From NCBI GenBank assembly GCA_963969365.1, contig OZ017753.1, positions 1,860,001 to 1,924,000 on the forward strand: a stretch of DNA of 64,000 nucleotides. Reading direction: 5' to 3'. Within the stretch, counting starts at the first letter, position 1; each line of letters starts with the position of its first letter. The position numbers and the translations under genes are program-made. Positions 11,000-23,728 of the stretch are shown here, in pieces. The DNA is from Asterochloris sp. CNOR1. Its lineage: Eukaryota; Chlorophyta; Trebouxiophyceae; Trebouxiales; Trebouxiaceae. The notes under the pieces are model-generated. The model saw only the letters and a list, made by a program, of their open reading frames with translations. It did no database searches and was not told the origin of the DNA.

Positions 11000-13900
11000 T
11001 CAACTTGCGTTCAACCCCTCCATCTGCTCGTCCAGATCAGAGTAAAGCTGTTGTAACCTCTGCAGCTTGTCGTCATCAGGCTGCCACATGCCACGACCAG
11101 ATGCTTCCTGCAAGATTAATGGAGGCCTTTGCTCCAGTGCTATGAAGACCACTGGCTGTCAAAGGAGACATGGCTTACCAGGAATCGCTTGACCAAGTTT
11201 TGGAACGCTTGAGGATTGCTCCTGCAAACAGCGATAGAGCACTTTGCAAGCTGAGTTGCCACTGCTCGCCATGCGCAGCCTTTTTCCAACAGTCAACCGC
11301 CTGCACACTGCCCAACACCACATGAAGCTCTCTGTTCTCACTTGCGCAGCTTGTCAGCCATCTCCTGGTCCATGACATACTGGTCGGCTGCCTGATCATA
11401 GACCCACTTATCCTTAAAGTCCGTTGTGGCACCCCAGCCAATCATGGCTGTCATGCGTTGAGAAATCTCAAAAGCGCCGCCAGAGCCCTGGTCTGCAGAG
11501 GAGTGGGCAGAACGGTTGCCAGCCATGACACTGGTGCAACATAAGCGAGCAACCTAAGCTGCAATGGCGGCAAACCCGCCTTACCACAGGAGCAGCGCTT
11601 GAGACTGCACAGCTCCTTTTAAAGAAGCACCGTGTTGTCCTCTGCTTGAGCTGTATGTATTCCAGGTGCCACTTTGCAGGTGCTCGCTCAGCGACCTCAC
11701 CTGCCATTGCCTGAGCCCACTTTGGGTTCAGCAGCTTGCTGCGATATTCCAGGCGCAGGACCTCCTCAAGCTCCCGGGGCTTGGCGCTCTTGCTGAAGGT
11801 TTCCACAATGCTGCACCCCACTCGGCTGCCATCCCCACGAGCGCTTTCAGCCGCCTTCTTCAGCGCGCCTGCATTGCTGGCAGCAGCACTGCTGAGTTGC
11901 CGTCTGGGCGCGTCTCAGATCTGGCAGCCGGCATGTCCCAGAATACAGCCAGATTGAGGCAGGTCGTATCAAGCTGCATAGGCTTGAGTAAACTGAGCAG
12001 CAGGTGTGTGACATGGACTTGAGCAGATGCAACGGCAAACATCTGGCCCTTGCAGGATGTGGATGTCGCAGCTGGGTGCATTGGGCAGGGCCAGGCCACA
12101 ATTCCATCATGAATCCCATCGTCCAGATGCAGCTGCTGATGCCAGAAGCTTGGCATGTCATCTGCATTTTGCAGCAGGTCATGGCCATGGCTCACCCGTG
12201 TTGGCATAGTACTCCTGAATGTCAGTCAGACCATACTCTACTGAGTCAATCTCCTGCACCACCCTGTCAGTCGTCTTCAGCAGGGACTGCAGGACCTCTG
12301 GCCGAGGGGTGCCTCTTTCTGACCCCCTGCACAGAGCAGTTCTTGCTCTCGTTTACAGGAGCATGCTATCCCCAGCTTTGGATGCCTACTTGATGCAGAG
12401 GCCCACATGATGCCACCCAGCAAGCTGCATGGTCAGTGTGAGAGGAGTGAGGGTATGCAAAGCCCGACTTCACAAAACATATGGACTGTTGACCGCGGGC
12501 TGATGCCAGCTGCCGATTCCTGCCTGGGACATAGTCCGCAAGTTGATGCCATGTGGATTCCTGTTGCAACTTGTCATGCACACATGCAACCAGGGGAGGC
12601 ATGTCGTAAGGTGTGATTGTCTCCTCCTGTGCACAAGCCTGAACAGCAGCAAGCTAACAAGGTCAAGCCCAGCATACACGCACCTGCCATAGGAGAAGGC
12701 GTTGCGGGAGGCCCAGGTGTCCCCAAGCTCTGCACCATCCTCCCAGGTGCTGGCCCCCACGCGCTCGTTCACCATGCTGCCGTAATCACCAGCTGGATTG
12801 CTGAAGAGACGGGCGGAAGTCCTCTGCAGGCCGTCCTGCATCATGGTGCCGCTGTGCTTTCTGCACAAGGCAAGAGGGTATGTCAGTCAGGGGCCGCCAC
12901 TGTACCCACAGCAGCCATGCACTGCACCCTTCAGCAGTCTGCCTGCTTGCTTTGTTGTACAGCCATGATATCCCTCAACGGAAGCAGCAACATGACTTCA
13001 GTGCTTTTGCCACAACACAGGGGGCACCTCTGGAAGCTTGTCTGCTAATAGCGCACCAGACATTTCCTGGGCAGCCCAATCAGGCACAGTCCAGAGTATC
13101 GCCCTCGGCGCAGCATCTGAGTGGGTCACACCGCAGCTTCTGTGCGCAAGGCAATGCGTGCAACGCGGATACCTCTGCCTACCAGGCTGCCTCAGCAGCC
13201 TCACAGCAGCGTGTCAGAGCACAACAATGTGCAGTTTGCAGGTATAGGTCAGGCCGCTGTGAAAGCTGCCTACCTGATGAAATTTAGCTCTGGGGACTCA
13301 TCAGCCTCTGCAAGTCTTCTGAACAAGTCGTCCAACAGGTCCACCACATTCTGAAAAGAATCACGGAAGATGCCGCTCATGTTGCACAGGGTGTCAATGC
13401 GTGGTCGACCCAGCTCCTGCAGGGCACAGTCTCACGGGTGGGACAATGTTCAGGAGCAACAACATGGTGCCATACGCGGGTGAGTGCCCTCCAAGAGCAC
13501 AGGGTGGCAGTGCCAGGGTGTCCCAGCTCCTGCAAATCCACAACTGTCCAAGTCCTAAAGGATGCTGGCGCAGCATATACAAGCTGTGCAGGCACAGCAC
13601 CAGTACATTGACGAGCACAGCACGCACACCCTGGAAGGGACTGGGCTGGCATCCAGGACCCGCCTGAGGCAGCAAGCCCAGCATAAGGAATGGCCCAGCC
13701 TGCTATGCGCCTGTCCAACATCTTGCAGGTGGCTCACCTCCAGCGGCACCAGCTCAAATCGTGCAATGCGGCCAGTGCCCTCCCGGACTGGGCGGGCACC
13801 CACCAGATGCAGCACAATGGCAACAGACTCGCCCTTGGTCTTGATGGCGTCCAGGCCCCACAAGTTGACCTGCACAGACACAAGGAAGCCTAGTTGAAGC

Positions 13901-16900
13901 GGTCACTCCCATACCGAGCCACAAGAGGGAGTAGCTCTCTGACTTCTGATGCCAGCGTCCTCAGCAGCAAGGCCATAGGTTCCTCTTTTCCAAAGCTCTT
14001 TCAGGAAGGGAAGGGCAACATTAGCGCAGGCACAGTAAGGCATTGCGAGCATCCGCCAAAGCACACATCCTCAGTGAAGCGCTGGGCTCTGTCTGCTTTG
14101 ATTGCTGCATGTGCTGGCCAATGCCTCACACTGAGGCAGAAGTGCTGAACCTCAGGTCCACATGCTTGCGTGTGGGGCGCTCACCGCCACAGTCTCAGGC
14201 AGCTTTCCGTCATTGGCTGCCTGGTGTGCCTCAATGATGCCCTGCCCAACCGCTCGCCCCCTGTCCAGGGCGGCCTGGCTAGGCATGCGGTAAGGATCCA
14301 GGGCATGAATGTTGCGCCCTGCAGGGAGCACTGGGGATGGCACCCACATCCCCACCTGACTGCAGGCAACAGGCAAAAGGCACCATGCTGCAGATACTCA
14401 TCAGACGTGAGGCATGGGCATGGCGCACGCCAACCCGAGGGCCTGGCAGGCGTAGCACCCCTGGCTGCCCAGCATGCCAGCCAGCTTGAGTTGTACAGGC
14501 CCTTGCAGCAGTACCACAGTATTCACTGCTGTTGGTACTGGGTTGAAGTGCTCAGCAAATGCATGTGCAAACTGCAGTGCCAACAATGCAGAGAAGGCAG
14601 AAACTTGAGGTTGGTAGCACCAGGGACTCCCTTCCAGCCATGTGCACCTCTGCATGCTGTCAGGCAGCTCACCTGTTGGCAGCACACCAGCTCCATCCCT
14701 CAGCAAGTCGCCGCCAGCCTCAGGCTGTATGTATTCCCCATTCAAGGCCTGCAGCAAGGACTCAGGCCTCATCGACATGTCGCTGGCAGAGATGTGCATG
14801 GCCTGGCTAAGTGTGCCACACAGGTTGCTGGCTATTGAGTCCAGCATGGCATTGCGCCCAGGCATGTCACCCCACAAAGGCTGCTATGCTGTTGCATTGG
14901 TACGCCAAAGCGAAGACAGGCAGTGCTCACTCGCAGGATAGACTGCACTTCCTCCGTGTTCTGCTCCAGCAGCCCCTTGATCTCCAGTGCCTCTTTCAGC
15001 ATTGCTTCATCAACTGCCGGGATGCGTACTGAGTCGCTGTCAGTGCTGCTGGTCTGCCCATCGCGGCCACTGGTGGAGGGTTTACTCTGCAGGCACAGCA
15101 TGATGCTGAGCGACACAGAGGATGGCTCTGCACTTCTGGCGCCACCTTGCACCATGGATGTAGCCTGCAGATTGGTGGCACAGAAGGGGCTGAGCCACAG
15201 CAGTGCTAGGCAGTGCACACACTGAGGTCCTCATCTGATTTCCCTCACCAGCATGCCTCCAGACAGCACGTTGCAGGGCATGCCAAGGTCGTGGCTTGAA
15301 GAGGCCCAAGAACAGCTGATGCACAGGGCAGGCCCCACTGCAAGACTTGCCAGGGGCTGAACAGCAGCTGCCACAAGCGCACCTGTCGATACACCCTCTC
15401 CAGGCGGCTTCGCACGGCATCCAGGCCACCCCCGTTGCTTCGGGCAACTGCCTCCACCGCCTCAGCAGGCAGGGCCTCCCCAAAGTAGGCTCCCAGGTAC
15501 TGCTGCATCTGGTCAGGGCTGGGAGGCTTACCCAGCACGTGCAGGCCCTCTGAGAAGAGACGCTGCTCCAACACCTGCAATCAGCAGCAGCAGGCTGGAC
15601 ACAGGTCTTGTAAAATGAGCAGCAGCTTGCTCAGAGCAGCCTGTAACCTTTGGTGTGTAGCTTATTGTCAGCCCTCCACCGCGTCTATTTGAGAAGGGGA
15701 CACCACTCCTGGAGTTTCTGAGACTACCAGGGACATGCCGCATTTGACATCTGGCAGCCGCTCAGTCCCCGCACCTGGAGGTACAAGTAGACTCTGCCAA
15801 CCCACTCCATGAAGTCTGCATCAGGAATCTCTTCCGCTGCCTTGTTGCTCATCTCTGTGCCAGCCTCAGCAGGAATATGCTTAGCAGGCTGGAGTGGGCA
15901 CTCCTGCTCCAGCCCTGCTTGGGTCAGGCTTTGCACAATGGACCCCTTCAGCGAGGCATTGGCCACGGGATTCTCCCGATACTCGTCAACCAATGCTTTC
16001 AACTCAGACAGCTGCTTGTAAAGGCCAGCCCTGCAATTTTCTTGTACCTCAGACAGTATGCTTGTGCAGCCTGGCTGTATAGCAAAGCAGCACATTGGGC
16101 TCAGAGAGGTATTGATGTAAGGCAGCCCTGCCAGCAATGAGCTGGCCAGAGCTGTGTTGGCGGCATTGAGCGCATCACATTGCCCCAGCCAGCATTAGGC
16201 ACCAGGAAACCCACTGCCTCTGTAGCAAAGTCATCTGATACGAGCCCCTCCTTACATGCTGCAGCAAACAGGGCAAAGATGTAGTCTTGGCAGGCCTACC
16301 TGCCATACGGCGGCACGTTGTGGCTGACAATGGTGCCATAGCCTCTGCGCTTGGCGAGAATAGACTCAGACGGATTGTTGCAGGCATAGACGTACACATT
16401 GGGCAGGTCTCCCAAGAGGACGTCTGACCAGGACAGACCCGAGTTGCCTGCAGCAGTGAAGCTGCTGCATAGATGTGTTCTGCTTCCCCTGCCAGTCCAT
16501 ATCATGACTTGCTGCTTCCCATCAAGAAATGCACAAGGACTGCACAAATGAGGTCCTGAAGGCCCTCCCTGTGCCAAGGAAGACTGCGCTGTCACAAGGC
16601 ATGGCCCTGCAGCTGCCCTTAAAGGACCAGCTGCAGCCTGGGCAGCCCTCACAACAGCAGAAGCAGAGGCAATGTGTGACACCCAGTCAATCACGATTTG
16701 CCCACTTTCACAGGACTGCTGCCTGCAAACCCGTCGCAGCACCTTGACAATCTCCACTGACCCATTCTTAAGCGCATGCTACAATATGCAGCGCCACATC
16801 TGCCAAGCACTGCCCCTCAACATCCTCACTCACCCAGGGGAGCGCCAGGCAGCCACTCCACAGTGCCGTGCATGCCAAAGTGCAGCACGGCGTCGGCCTG

Positions 16901-19900
16901 GTATCCCTGCTGCAGCCACTTGTAGAAGGCTGCATACTGGGGGTGGGGTGTGAGGTCTCTCTCAAACAGCAGGCGCATAGGGTCACCCTCCACGCCCAGC
17001 GCTGGTTGGACGCCAATCCACACATTGCCCAGCTGCAAGCCGGTCACCATGCTGTTGCCTGCAGGCGCAGGGCAGCAGCTTACATTGGCTGGTGAGGTCA
17101 GCAGGCAGAAGGGTGCCAGTCAGCACTTGTGCAGGCAGACTCGTATGCACGAGCAGCAGGAGAGCATGTGCTGAGACTAGACACTGCAGGAAGGTCCCCT
17201 GCCAGCTGTGCTGCCTGCCAAACCCCTGGCAAACATCCCAAAGCCAAGCTGCCATAGCCAGGCAGAGGCATTCCCGCCAGTGGTGTGCAGGTGCGGACAG
17301 GCAGCAGCTGCAGCCTGAGGGAGTTGTACAGCCTCCCAGGCCATTTCTGCATTGCGCAGACAATATCTGCCCCCTGAGCAAGCAGCGGTGCTCTCTTCTT
17401 GGCTCCCAGCCTCATGCAGGAGCGCTTTTGCTTGGTGGACAGGCAGGACATCGGCAGCAGTCAGTCAGTCACCTGCAGCAGACGTAGAGATACCCCTGTA
17501 GGAGCCCAGCTGGCCCCACTGCCTCTCCATGTTGGCCACCAGGACATCATGTTCCGGCAGGAAGGGGATTGGCCCCCACTCAGTGGGTCCCCAGCTGTCA
17601 GGGTAGGTCAGCATGCCCTTGAGCTCTGCAGGAGTGACCTCAGCCGCAGTGGCTACAGCTCCAAAGGCCTCTGCATCACCAGCACCCCTGCATCAAACCA
17701 CATGTCACTTCTGCAGGCGGAGCCTCCATTGCTGCTGCTGCCGCATTTGTGCGTCCCTGTAGCCCTGGCACTCGGCAGATGTTTTGTTAACGGTAAATTG
17801 ACTGTACAGGGCGAACTAAGCGCGGAGTATTGCTGCTGTGTATTGGTTGAAAGGGGCAGTCTCAGCATGACATGCGAAGCAGAGGAGAGCCTCTCTCCAC
17901 TGGGATATCATAAGGAAGACTGCTAACGTAAAGCAGTCAAGCTGGCAGCCTCAATAAGAACTGGCGCACCTCTTCTCAATGCCCTGCTTTCCCTCGTAGA
18001 TGGCTCGCTGCTCTTCTTGCATCTTCAGAGCTGCCACAATGGCCTCTCCATCGATATCCCCACCTGTGCCCACAGCTTGCCCAACATTGTACCCAGCATC
18101 CTTCAGACTGCAGGCAGCACAGTCTGAATGGCATCAAACTCAGACGAGATACACAGAGGCAATTGGCAGTCATGCATTGCCACAGAGCCTGGACTAAGTT
18201 TCTTTGTTAAGGACTTGGTAAGCAGAGCACACTATGTGTGCTGCTCTGTTGCCTCTGGAGGAGCTATGTTCAAATTGTGGCACAGCAAAAACCAGGCTAT
18301 CTCACCTCTGCAGAAGGTGAGCAAGGGACTGTGGCACATTCAGGAGTGCAGCTGTTCCAGTGGCCCCCACGCCTGGAGGAAAGCCGTACAGCAGGATGGC
18401 AATCTTGCGTTCCTGCAAGGGCATAAGGATTGAAAGTACAAGCGGCAGCTGCGGCGCGGACATCACAGCACACCATCGGGGTGCTAGGCTGGGTGCTCAT
18501 CAGCAGCCAGCCGAGCATGCATGGTGCCTCTGCAACCTGCAGATGTGCTCAAGTCTGCTGCAGGTGTACTTGATGCACTGCCTCAAGCACCGACTGGGGA
18601 CAGCTGTGCACCCCACACAGGCACGACAGATGCCCCAGTCCCGCCCCTGGGCTGGAGTCTGCCGCAGGTGCATGCACTTTCAGAAGGACTGCTCATTGCA
18701 CAAACTCATCGACTTCATGAAATGTGACGCTCACCTGGGCAGGGGTCTGCCGCAGGTGCACCCACTTCTTGATGCGCTGGCTCAGGCGCTTGACGCGTTC
18801 GGCGACCAAAAAGATGTTGTTGCCCACCAGCCCTCCCAGGGGCACAGTGTCAATGGCGCCATCCAGCTCTGGCAGGGAGTACAGCACCACGCTCTGCAGG
18901 CCTGCAATGCCGTCTCGGGTCCAGCTGGCCATATCCTGCAGGCCAGAAAAGCTTTCATCGAGACTTTTGGGTGGCAGATGCAGCTTTACCACTGCAGCTC
19001 TGCTGGTGCAGCTCTGCAGACAGGGAAGAGGCCTGTTGGGCGTCTTCCAGCAGCACATGTCAGCAGGTGTACTGGCCTGCAATGGCTGTTCAGGATCCAG
19101 ATAGCAACCTGCAGGCAGGACAATCTAAAAGCAGGCACATGTTCAGGCCTGCAATGCTATCGCGGTCCAGCTTGCCACATTCTGCAGGCAAGGAACATCA
19201 TTGAGAGGCCTGAGGCAGCACATGCTAATGGCGCACCACAAGCAGAGTGACCGTGCAGGTGGATCTTGCATGCAACATGGGTGAAGCTGGAAGCACAGGC
19301 ATGAGAGGATCAGCCTGCAGCCTGGGCTGAGGTCGCTGGGACCCAGGCCAGCAGGTGACTTCAGGTGGCCTGTCAGCTCAGCAAGTGCAGTCACCAGCCT
19401 CACCTGGAGAAGCAGCGGGGCTGCAACGATGTAGGGGAAGTTTTTGGCGCCCAGGATGCCCTTAGCAACATCAGCCTGGCGCCCCCCTTCCATGGTGCCT
19501 GCAGTTACACAAAAGATGCTGTGGCACCCAGCAGCATTGAGCAGCACCTGCCACCCTTGAAACCCACCTGTGTTGAGATCCCTGCTCCAGGGCAGCCATA
19601 GCTTGCCACAGCAGCGCGTCAGGCACACCATCAGAGCCTCGGACTGTATGGCTGCATTTATTTCTTGAAGGCCGCCAACTAAAGGGAATCTGTGCCTCTG
19701 ACCACAGCAATCATGCTTAGGCACCTCTTTCACAGTGTGACCATGCTCTTACCTGCAGGACCGCCCACCAGGGGGAAGCCTATTGTGCTAACTACAGCAT
19801 CGACCATCAAGGCATCCCTGTTAAGGCTGGGGTTGGCCTGGCGGCCCTGCTGAGGCTGCTGCTGCTCATCACGGCTGGTCAGCAGATCGCGCACCTGCAG

Positions 19901-22249
19901 AGGCAGAGCTCCAGGGCTGTTTCAAGACAAGAGGCAACACACAATTTGTGACTGGCAGGCTGTCTGGCCTCCCAAGAATGCTCTTGCAAAACTCAAAGCA
20001 GAGGGCTGCTCTGTATGAGCTCTGCGGGTCAGCCATGGCAGGCAGTCCAGGCACAGCCTCAAGAGGCCTACAAGCTGTCCGCAGCTGCGTGCTTGCCTCA
20101 GTGTGAGCCTCAAATGCCATTGCTAGAGTGACTATTTGGGTCAGAAACACCAGGAGCTCAAAGGTTGCTCTTGGCGACACCTGACCACCAGCTGGCTGTG
20201 TGCTCACCACAGTGTGAGCCTCAATGCCGTTGATGAAAATGGGCACAGGCCTGACGCCCTCCATCTCCATGCACCTAATCAGCTGCACAATGTAGGGCTG
20301 CTTGGTGATGACGTGCTTGCGGTACAACAGCACCGCCACAGTGGGCATGCTAGCATCGCCTTTCAAGGGCCCATGCTGGGTATACCACTTCATGTAGTCT
20401 GCCGGCGAGGTGAAGTAGCCACTGTAGTCAGGGTGTAGGCATCCTGCAACGCCCATGAACGGAACTGCTGCTTGTAGTCAGCAGGCCAGGGATGGAGCAC
20501 CCTTCACAGTCAGCGTGCAGGCAATCTGCAGCTCTAAGTCAAAGACACCAACACAGCTGCCAGCAATGTGCTTGAGCAGGCACTACAAGATCGCAGCGCA
20601 GCTCTGCAAGGCAGACAACTGGGGGTCCTGCAGCACACACACGTGGAATGCTGTACATGCTGACCTAAGGGAGGCGTCTCCAGCAGCTTAGCCACTGGGA
20701 CCCCCGTTGGCTGGAGGTATTGGTCCACCAAAAAAGTGAACATGGATGTCACATTTTGCAGGCCACCTGCAGCCACAAAACTGCATTCAGGAGCAAGCAT
20801 TTGAGGGCCATGCGCACTCTGCAAGCCACCTGCAAACCCTAGTGCTTCACTGAAAGCCAGCAGTTGAGAGTAAGCTTGACAAGCAGGGCTTGAACAGCAA
20901 TTTGACGCTGCAGCAACCTGCACTGGGGGCTGAGCAACATACGTGGACTCTGCTTCGCCTCCAGAAACTATTAAGAAACTTTGCAGGAGGAAAGGGAATG
21001 TTGAGCAGGCACCCACCCTGGTTCCAGTAGGAGTAGATGGTGAGCCAGTTGCGCAGGTCCCTGGCTTTCTTGCCTGCATGACGGCGAGACCAGGCTGAGG
21101 CATAGGCAGCATAGCTGGGCTGACAAACAACTTCAGAAGGGCAGGATGCCTGAGCATGGCTGCACAGGCATTTTCATGTGTGGGATCAGCATGGTGTCAA
21201 GCTGTCAGGCAAAGTTCTGCTCGTGAACCGCACAACACTGGCATGCCAGGCAGCACCTGTGCCATCATGGCTGCCTCCCACCTGGCAAGAACCTGAGCAG
21301 CTGCGGCCCTATCTTGAGGAAGGACAGGTACCCTACCATGCGATCCTCCTCACGCTGGCTGCCAAACATGCTGAGCAGCTTTTTAACGGCTGGCGGCGGG
21401 CCAGAGCCTTTACCTGAGGGTTTCATCTGCATGGCACATGTTATTTCAAACATACTGGACAACAGCCATGCAAGGTCTCTTGAAGTGCCTGCCTGGCAAG
21501 CGTACACTTTGGAGGGCCAGGGCCAGCAGCCACTTGCATGGTGGCCGACGCGCTGGCAGAACCATATGAGGAGGACAAGCTCTGCAGAGGCAAGCAAGTG
21601 TATCAAGGCCTTTTGCTGCCCCAGCTGCTGACTGACCTGGAAGGTGCCAATTTCTGTACAGCTCATCAGCTCCAGTGCAGACTCAAAGACCAGCCTGACA
21701 GGAATCTTACTGACTCTGGCACGCAGCCATTCCACCTGCCATGCACGGCAACCATGTAATGAGCCAGGGTAGCTTCAAAGGGCATTGCCTGGGGGGGTGG
21801 GGTACCGTGGGGAGGGGGCGCAGGCTTGTCCCACAGCTCACAACTTGCAGTCTTACCTGATCGTAGTCAAATAGCAGGGAGCCAAAGAACACATCAGCCC
21901 CATCCAGTGCTGCCTCAATTTGTGCCCTGTTGGGGTCTAGGTCTCTGTCGCTGAAGACCAACAACTGAACATTGGGAATTTTCTGCCTGAGCTCATGAGC
22001 TACCTGCACAGCATCAAGCCCCTGTGAGTGACACCTCTACGCAATGTGTGAGGTGGCTTGCAGCGCTTAGCAGGGGAAACAAAGCGAGAGCATGGCTGGC
22101 ATCACCTGCCGGTACAGGCCTGAGTTGAAGCTCTCAAAGCCTGTGATCAGGCAGATCTTGGCGATGCCCTGGCCGGCAGTGGGCATGACAGCGTCAGCAG
22201 CGCCCCCCATGTCCGTGCCTGCAGCAGGAGACCTGCAAAGTGACAACAT
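11000..22249 (-). CDS. CHLH: Magnesium chelatase subunit H
   Basis: ChlH binds protoporphyrin IX and is the catalytic subunit of Mg-chelatase, with ChlI and ChlD, in the plastid; this is the committed step to chlorophyll. Twenty-eight exons splice in phase to about 1,340 residues, normal for the family: 22249-22106, 22003-21857, 21735-21637, 21426-21282, 21073-21017, 20766-20665, 20443-20209, 19894-19753, 19498-19404, 18935-18736, 18412-18306, 18107-17970, 17687-17494, 17058-16834, 16447-16310, 16030-15775, 15574-15383, 15086-14931, 14748-14683, 14318-14185, 13869-13738, 13416-13274, 12860-12684, 12326-12196, 11868-11701, 11492-11342, 11221-11179, 11107-11000. Landmarks include ADVFFGSLLFDYDQ, LHFGMHGTVEWLPG, NLWGLDAIKTKGESVAIVLH and the C-terminal MWQPDDDKLQ. 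The ATG at 22249 leaves only about 30 residues before the conserved start. The sequence just before the next codons ends in TTTGCAG, so the transit peptide may be on an unseen upstream exon. The family call is certain; the first exon is not. Confidence 0.96.
13478..13527 (-). repeat. Decayed copy of ChlH exon start (ELGRPRIDTLC)
   Basis: The real exon at 13416 begins ELGRPRIDTLCNMSG. About 110 bases upstream in the intron, after another CAG, the minus strand reads ELGHPGTATLCSW and then diverges. It is a direct copy of acceptor plus exon start. Confidence 0.65.
18898..19188 (-). repeat. Three-copy ChlH exon-start repeat
   Basis: The exon start at 18935 (DMASWTRDGIAGLQ) has two intronic relatives ending near 19115 and 19186 on the plus-strand numbering. 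The nearer to the upstream exon reads NVASWTAIALQA in the matching frame, again right after CTGCAG. The middle copy is more diverged. Confidence 0.7.
19665..19803 (-). repeat. Decayed copy of ChlH exon end (GFPLVGG)
   Basis: The exon ending at 19753 finishes with ...STIGFPLVGGPA. Inside the following intron, at about 19716-19671, the minus strand carries a diverged copy reading RFPLVGGLQ. This is the 3'-end type of duplication (exon end plus donor), about 88 bases away. Confidence 0.65.
20096..20246 (-). repeat. Decayed copy of ChlH exon end (GIEAHTV)
   Basis: The exon ending at 20209 closes with NGIEAHTV. A copy reading MAFEAHTEAS lies about 113 bases downstream in the intron (20133-20096), keeping the same local context. 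Confidence 0.65.
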
Positions 22250-22433
22250 GGTGTCAACTCCAGCCAGCCTCAGAGACTGCTGATCTGGAGGCGCACCAAT
22301 CGCTTGATATCAATCAGTCTGTGAAACAGAAAGACCACAAGTCAGCCACTAGAGCCCGTGGCCAGATGTTAATGTAACATAGCAAGCTCCCCCCTCTGTC
22401 ACAGATGCCACCACCTGTATAGCAGACTGACAT

Positions 22434-23713
22434 TTAATGACATAAGTGCCTCCTGTCCTGCCAGAAAGGGCAGCTCCTGCTCGGTGCAGTACATCGTCTG
22501 GGTGCAGTGTGCTTGTTTGCAATGCCAGGCTGCCGCCTGTGTCCTACAGACTTCTTCAAACTAGCAGAGCATGCTGTGTCCACACCTTCTGGGTGCAGCC
22601 TGTCCTCCCTGTAAGAGCGGTCCAGGGCGGCCTCCAAGTCCTCTGTTTCTCGCTGCAGGCGCTGGCGCTGCAGCTTCGCCTCCTGGATGCGCTGCTGTGC
22701 CTGCTTCCACCCGGCAGGGTCTGTGCGCTCCCGAGCCCACAGCACTGCCTGCATGACCTGAAGGCAGCCAGACATGGAGCTGCAGCCTTACGCATTGTTT
22801 AGGCAGGACAAACTAGTGCTCTCCCGTCACCCTGTGGGGATTTGGATTGCACCTCCCGGTCACCATGGGCGGCACATCTAAGTAATGTCACGGCCATGCT
22901 GCCTACTCATCAGCACCCCAGTGCAGCAGCAAATCTGTCTGGATCAGGATGTGGACAGTGCCAATGTGCTGTGGTCACACTAACAACCGTGTGAGATCTG
23001 CTTGCCTTGGGTTGGGTGCGTCCCAGCTGGCCAAAGGCTGCCTCAGACAGGTTGTGCAGCTGCAGCAGGTCAAAGCCTTTGAGCTCTTCCTTCCCCTTCA
23101 AGTGCATGTCAATGCCTTGGAAAGCATCCTGGTACAGAGCATCGATCCTTTTTTGGAGCAGCTGCACCTGCATTGCAGATTTGGTGCAAGTCAGTCATAC
23201 TGTTATGTCAGCATCAGTGTTTGCACAGCTTACTCACCTGGTGCTTCAAGCTTTCCAGCTGGCTTTGGATGTCACTAGCCTGCCCAGAAAGCTCATCCTC
23301 TTCTGTTCCCTGCTCTGCCTCCTCAAATCCCTGCTCCTCAAGCTCCTTCACAAAGTGCTCCGTCTGAGATTGCAGCTGTGCATGCCTGGCCGTGTACCTG
23401 GCAATGCACCGGGCTGCTGTGGTGCTGTCGTTAATTTTGAGGGCACAGCCAGATCGAGCTGGGCACTCCAAGAGCTTTCCATGTGGCCCTTGCCAGATTG
23501 ACTTTGTGCAGGGCCTCAGGCAGATTGAGGCACCCTGCATCACAGTTGCGTAGAAACAACGGGCCACGCAAGCTTGCTACGACTTCTTGCCACTGTTCTG
23601 TCGGGACATTTTTGGCGAATGGAGGCTTAGGCAGGCCACGCTACAGATGCCAGTCAAAGCTGCAATCAGGTCTTTGAATAGGGTTGGTTCCACTCCTTGG
23701 GTGAGATTGCCAT
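22434..23713 (-). CDS. Coiled-coil protein of unknown function
   Basis: The best exon set is about 23640-23546, 23460-23239, 23172-23007 and 22755-22434, ending at a stop at 22434. The second exon encodes an acidic coiled coil (QLQSQTEHFVKELEEQGFEE, then SDIQSQLESLKHQ). The third reads LLQKRIDALYQDAFQGIDMH, and the fourth is a strongly basic/acidic helix (KQAQQRIQEAKLQRQRLQRE). A phase-1 intron from about 23545 to 23461 reconciles the first two frames. The start is unresolved: ATG at 23713 (MAISPK) is the only close candidate but does not splice cleanly into the 23640 frame. Augmin-type or centrosomal coiled-coil proteins look superficially similar, but no family can be claimed. It lies 185 bases upstream of ChlH on the same strand and is head-to-head with the USP39 gene. 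Confidence 0.5.
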
Positions 23714-23728
23714 GTGCCAGTTTGCCTG

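Noticed and set aside
14750-14877. Extending the ChlH exon upstream through the open frame SMRPESLLQ
   Set aside because: The family continues SIL-R-ALNGEY, and the phase across a CAG acceptor at 14749 reproduces this exactly, so the upstream stretch is intron.
23400-23470. An apparent frameshift in the minus-strand coiled-coil gene
   Set aside because: A phase-1 GT-AG intron of about 85 bases joins the two frames without any frameshift.
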